Source: Pseudomonadota bacterium
GTDB lineage: Bacteria > Pseudomonadota > Gammaproteobacteria > CALCKW01
DNA: 52,531 nt
Assembly: GCA_039196715.1 (NCBI GenBank)
Contig: JBCCUP010000030.1
Span: 1-52,531 of the forward strand
Reading direction: 5' to 3'
Below are positions 49,488 through 52,531 of the stretch, piece by piece; the stretch's first letter is position 1; each line of letters starts with the position of its first letter. A program made the translations under genes and the position numbers. Below the pieces are notes generated by a model. That model saw only the letters and a program-made list of their open reading frames with translations. It had not been told where the DNA came from and did not search any database.

Positions 49488-49704
49488 GCTCGTCACCTGC
49501 CGTGTGCGTTTGCCCCGCGGTTTGCAGTCCAAGGTCAGTCTGGTCACGCGCCAGGAGGGCAGCACCGTCAACCAGTTCATTGCGCTCGCGATCGCCGAGA
49601 AGCTCTCCACGGTCGAGGCCCTGAAGGCGCTGCGACGGCGCGCAGACCGGGCGGACATGAAGTCGTTCCGCCAGATCCTGAAGCGCAGCTCGCAGGCGGG
49701 CTGA
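49480..49704 (+). CDS. Ribbon-helix-helix antitoxin-like protein (HicB-lineage)
   Basis: A 74-aa basic protein from ATG 49480, overlapping the PIN gene. LVTCRVRLPRGLQSKVSLV is the DNA-binding strand and helix, and GSTVNQFIALAIAEKLSTVE the second helix of an Arc/HicB-type fold. The basic C-terminus (RRRADRADMKSFRQILKRSS) could bind the toxin. Its place after the toxin suggests a paired antitoxin that may also regulate the operon. Confidence 0.7.
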   Translation: MSELVTCRVRLPRGLQSKVSLVTRQEGSTVNQFIALAIAEKLSTVEALKALRRRADRADMKSFRQILKRSSQAG

Positions 49705-50112
49705 TAGCCCGTCCATGTGATGCCCCTGCGGGTCGACGGTGCGGGTGCAGGAGTGCGTGCCCGCGCCGTCGACGCCGACTTGCCCGTGGTGAACGCCGCT
49801 CGGTTGATCCAATCTGGGCTGCGTTGTCTGGAACCAGTCCCAGGTGCGTCTACCTGCCGTAGGCTCATCCCTCAACACATTAGGTGTCATCGCTTGTCGT
49901 TTTCACTGGCACGATAACGGCACGCGCTCACTGGCTGAGTGCGCCACTATCCTCACGCCGCGAACGGACGACATCGCCTATGGCATTGGGCGGAGTGGCA
50001 GGCCGCTGGCCTGCACCCGTGGAGCCAGCAGGCAATTTGCTAGGGGTGCCCCATACTTCAAAAGCCCAAGCGGCTCCAGCAGATCAACTGCACAGACGTG
50101 AATCTAGAAGCG
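49705..50112. other. Intergenic region upstream of wecB, with one hairpin
   Basis: About 400 bases without a convincing gene. A perfect hairpin, GCAGGCC (49998-50004) and GGCCTGC (50008-50014), lies 100 bases before wecB. It has no T tract and could be leader RNA structure. I see no JUMPstart/ops element. The rest holds the presumed wecB promoter, not assignable by eye. Confidence 0.4.
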
Positions 50113-51231
50113 ATGAAAGTACTACTGGTATTTGGCACACGACCCGAGGCCATAAAAATGGCGCCCTTGGTGCGTCAACTTGCTGACGCAGAGGGCGTGG
50201 AGGCACGTGTGTGTGTGACGGGTCAGCACCGCGAGATGCTCGATCAGGTCATGTCGCTGTTCGAACTCGAAGCACACTACGACCTTGCCATCATGAAACC
50301 GGGGCAGGACCTGAGTGATGTCACAAGCGCAGTGATTCTCGGATTGCGATCGGTGATCGCGGATTTCAAGCCCGATCGGCTGCTCGTGCACGGCGACACC
50401 ACGACGACGCTGGCCGCGAGCCTCGCGGCGTACTACGCGCAAGTGGCAGTTGGCCACGTGGAAGCGGGCCTGCGCACCGGTAACATCTACTCGCCCTGGC
50501 CCGAAGAAGCCAACCGCAAGCTGACCGGCGCGATTGCCGACAAACACTACGCCCCGACTGAGGAGTCCAAGCAGAACCTGCTGCGCGAGGGCGTGGCTGA
50601 GGCCAATATTCTGGTCACGGGCAACACGGTCATCGACGCGTTGCAGTGGGTTGCGCACAAGCTCGATGCAACCGACGCCTTGCGCGCCGAGATGGACGCG
50701 CTGTTCCCCTTTCTCAGCACAGAGCGGCGACTGATCCTGGTCACGGGCCACCGGCGTGAGAGCTTCGGCGACGGATTCGAGCGGATTTGTGAGGGGCTGT
50801 CGCGCATTGCAGCGCGGGGTGACGTGGATGTCGTCTACCCGGTGCACCTCAATCCCAACGTGCGAGAGCCCGTCAACCGCATTCTCGGCTCTGCCGAGAA
50901 CGTCTTCCTCATCGAGCCGCAGAGCTACCTGCCGTTTGTGTACCTCATGAACCGCAGCCACACCATCATCACGGATTCAGGCGGTGTTCAAGAAGAAGCA
51001 CCGTCGCTTGGCAAGCCGGTGCTGGTGATGCGGGACACCACCGAACGGCCCGAGGCCGTCGCGGCGGGACCGGTGAAACTCGTCGGGACCGATGCCGAGA
51101 AAATCGTCGAGGTGACTGGCTCACTTCTTGATGACAAGCAGCTGTATCAATCGATGAGCGTGGCCCACAACCCCTACGGAGACGGCCGCGCGTGCGAACG
51201 CATAGTTGAGGATTTGCAGCGTGGCGACTGA
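50113..51231 (+). CDS. wecB: UDP-N-acetylglucosamine 2-epimerase (non-hydrolysing)
   Basis: A 372-aa protein from ATG 50113 (AGAAG upstream). Motifs: [81 protein letters not shown] and [20 protein letters not shown]. It interconverts UDP-GlcNAc and UDP-ManNAc in the cytosol for surface polysaccharides. It overlaps wecC by 11 bases. Confidence 0.96.
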   Translation: MKVLLVFGTRPEAIKMAPLVRQLADAEGVEARVCVTGQHREMLDQVMSLFELEAHYDLAIMKPGQDLSDVTSAVILGLRSVIADFKPDRLLVHGDTTTTLAASLAAYYAQVAVGHVEAGLRTGNIYSPWPEEANRKLTGAIADKHYAPTEESKQNLLREGVAEANILVTGNTVIDALQWVAHKLDATDALRAEMDALFPFLSTERRLILVTGHRRESFGDGFERICEGLSRIAARGDVDVVYPVHLNPNVREPVNRILGSAENVFLIEPQSYLPFVYLMNRSHTIITDSGGVQEEAPSLGKPVLVMRDTTERPEAVAAGPVKLVGTDAEKIVEVTGSLLDDKQLYQSMSVAHNPYGDGRACERIVEDLQRGD

Positions 51232-52471
51232 ATTCAAGCGGGTGTCGATGATCGGCCTGGGCTACATCGGGCTGCCTACAGCCGCCCTGATGGCGTCACG
51301 TGGCCTTGAGGTGATCGGTGTGGACGTCAACCAGAGTGCGGTTGACACGATCAATGCCGGCGACGTGCACATCGTCGAACCCGACCTCGATATTGTGGTG
51401 CGCAGCACCGTCACCACCGGGAATCTCAGGGCGACAACCGCTGTCGAGCCTGCCGACGCGTTCTTGATTGCCGTGCCCACACCCTTCAAAGGGGAGTACG
51501 AGCCCGATCTCAGGTATGTCGAAGCCGCGACGCGGTCGATCGCTGGGGTGATCGAGGCTGGCAACCTGGTGATCCTCGAGTCCACCAGCCCTGTCGGCAC
51601 GACCGAGAAAGTCGAGCAGTGGCTCAAAGAGGAGCGACCCGACCTCAAGTTCCCGTCCGAGCACGGGGACAACACCGACATTTTTGTCGCGCACTGCCCT
51701 GAGCGGGTGCTGCCTGGCCACGTGCTGCAGGAGCTCGTGTCCAACGACCGCATCATCGGAGGCATCGGGCAGCGCAGCGTCGAGGCGGCAACCGCGCTGT
51801 ACCGCCTCTTTGTGAAAGGCCAGTGCATTCCCACCAACGCTCGCACAGCCGAGATGGCCAAGCTGACGGAAAACGCCTTTCGCGACGTCAACATCGCCTT
51901 CGCAAACGAGCTGTCGTTGATTTGTGAAAAGCTCGAGATCGATGTCTGGGAGTTGATCGCGCTGGCCAATCGCCATCCGCGGGTCAACATTCTCCAGCCT
52001 GGCCCCGGAGTGGGCGGGCACTGCATCGCGGTTGACCCGTGGTTCATTGTTGACAGCGCCCCCGAACTCGCTAAATTGATCAGCTCGGCCCGCCACATCA
52101 ACGATGGCAAACCGGGCTACGTGATTGACGCCGTGACCCGCTCCTCAGACCGTTTCAAAGCACCGGTGGTGGCGCTGTTTGGCCTGGCGTTCAAAGCCAA
52201 CATCGACGACTTGCGAGAGAGCCCAGCCGTGCACATCGCCGAGCAGCTAGGGCAGCACCTGGATGCGCGCGTGATCGCGGTTGAGCCCAACATCGAGTCG
52301 TTGCCCGCGTCGCTCGCTGGGGCAGGCGTCGAACTCGCGACGATCAACGACGCGCTCAACACGGCGGACATTGTGGTTGGCCTAGTCGACCATGATGAAT
52401 TCAAGTCCTTGTCAAGAGAAAAGCTTCAAGCCAAAGTAGTGCATGATTTCCGTGGAATGTGGGCTAAATAA
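51221..52471 (+). CDS. wecC: UDP-N-acetyl-D-mannosamine dehydrogenase
   Basis: A 416-aa protein from GTG 51221 (GAGGA upstream). The N-terminal NAD domain is [78 protein letters not shown] and [20 protein letters not shown] are central. The catalytic Cys is in [15 protein letters not shown], and [19 protein letters not shown] marks the C-terminal domain. It oxidises UDP-ManNAc to UDP-ManNAcA with two NAD+. With wecB it supplies the precursor for an antigen or capsule; glycosyltransferases probably lie beyond the window. Confidence 0.96.
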   Translation: MATEFKRVSMIGLGYIGLPTAALMASRGLEVIGVDVNQSAVDTINAGDVHIVEPDLDIVVRSTVTTGNLRATTAVEPADAFLIAVPTPFKGEYEPDLRYVEAATRSIAGVIEAGNLVILESTSPVGTTEKVEQWLKEERPDLKFPSEHGDNTDIFVAHCPERVLPGHVLQELVSNDRIIGGIGQRSVEAATALYRLFVKGQCIPTNARTAEMAKLTENAFRDVNIAFANELSLICEKLEIDVWELIALANRHPRVNILQPGPGVGGHCIAVDPWFIVDSAPELAKLISSARHINDGKPGYVIDAVTRSSDRFKAPVVALFGLAFKANIDDLRESPAVHIAEQLGQHLDARVIAVEPNIESLPASLAGAGVELATINDALNTADIVVGLVDHDEFKSLSREKLQAKVVHDFRGMWAK

Positions 52472-52531
52472 CATTTAATGACAAGAATACTAAAAAAAAC
52501 GTCGCGCCCAAAAAGAAAAAGCAAAAAAATA
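52472..52531. other. AT-rich window end
   Basis: The last 60 bases are strikingly A-rich (runs of up to eight A) compared with the GC-rich genes before them. This may be the edge of an AT-rich, variable polysaccharide locus. No feature can be defined. Confidence 0.4.

Noticed and set aside
1-52531. CRISPR arrays, rRNA genes and known riboswitches
   Set aside because: No regularly spaced direct repeats, rRNA sequence or recognisable riboswitch core was seen by reading.

Overview
The window reads as the chromosome of a GC-rich Gammaproteobacterium, probably marine or saline. The support is SecB, TrmL, a cytochrome c5, a KefB-type antiporter, an MSHA-like type IV pilus locus and dissimilatory organosulfonate genes. 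No rRNA or species-level marker is present, so I do not name a genus. Genes are closely packed with ATGA/GTGA overlaps, and GTG starts are common.

Region 1 (1-7060) is a degraded, AT-richer genomic island. It abuts the 3' end of a tRNA-Arg(CCG) gene. It holds a ribbon-helix-helix-like operon cut by an IS3-family remnant, a lone 605-aa papain-like protein of unknown role, a stretch of hairpins and TTGTC(A/T)GACA motifs, a ParE toxin fossil, two hypothetical genes and a frameshifted serine recombinase that ends three bases before the tRNA. Region 2 (7329-12279) is housekeeping: cytochrome c5, antiporter, rhodanese, secB, gpsA, a small membrane protein and trmL. Region 3 (12410-23126) is a compact MSHA-like pilus/secretion operon: an AAA ATPase fused to a SPOR domain, a lipoprotein secretin, a GspE ATPase, a GspF platform protein, bitopic assembly proteins and two pilin-like proteins. 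Region 4 (23312-28957) has a periplasmic binding protein paired with a PAS histidine kinase, an aldehyde dehydrogenase and a YbaK-type deacylase.

Region 5 (29021-40251) is organosulfonate metabolism under a LacI-family regulator. Two matching LacI-type operators lie between the regulator and a leftward operon: sulfopropanediol dehydrogenase (HpsN), an SDR, sulfopyruvate decarboxylase alpha and beta (ComD, ComE), an FMN 2-hydroxyacid dehydrogenase, a TIM-barrel isomerase and a Gfo/Idh oxidoreductase. Rightward lie the regulator, two ureohydrolases and a fused ATP sulfurylase/APS kinase. The inferred route is dihydroxypropanesulfonate to sulfolactate to sulfopyruvate to sulfoacetaldehyde. Region 6 (40276-48192) is a LysR-controlled catabolic operon: flavin reductase, aldehyde dehydrogenase, luciferase-like monooxygenase, amino-acid-synthesis-family protein, alpha/beta hydrolase, a TPP enzyme with sulfoacetaldehyde-acetyltransferase (Xsc) sequence hallmarks, a carboxymuconolactone-decarboxylase-like protein and a YCII protein. 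I do not recognise this set as a described pathway. If its TPP enzyme is a true Xsc it would finish the sulfonate route of region 5. Region 7 (48347-52531) has tRNA-Val(CAC), a PNPOx-like protein, a PIN/antitoxin-like pair in toxin-first order, and wecB-wecC for UDP-ManNAcA synthesis, probably the start of a surface polysaccharide locus.
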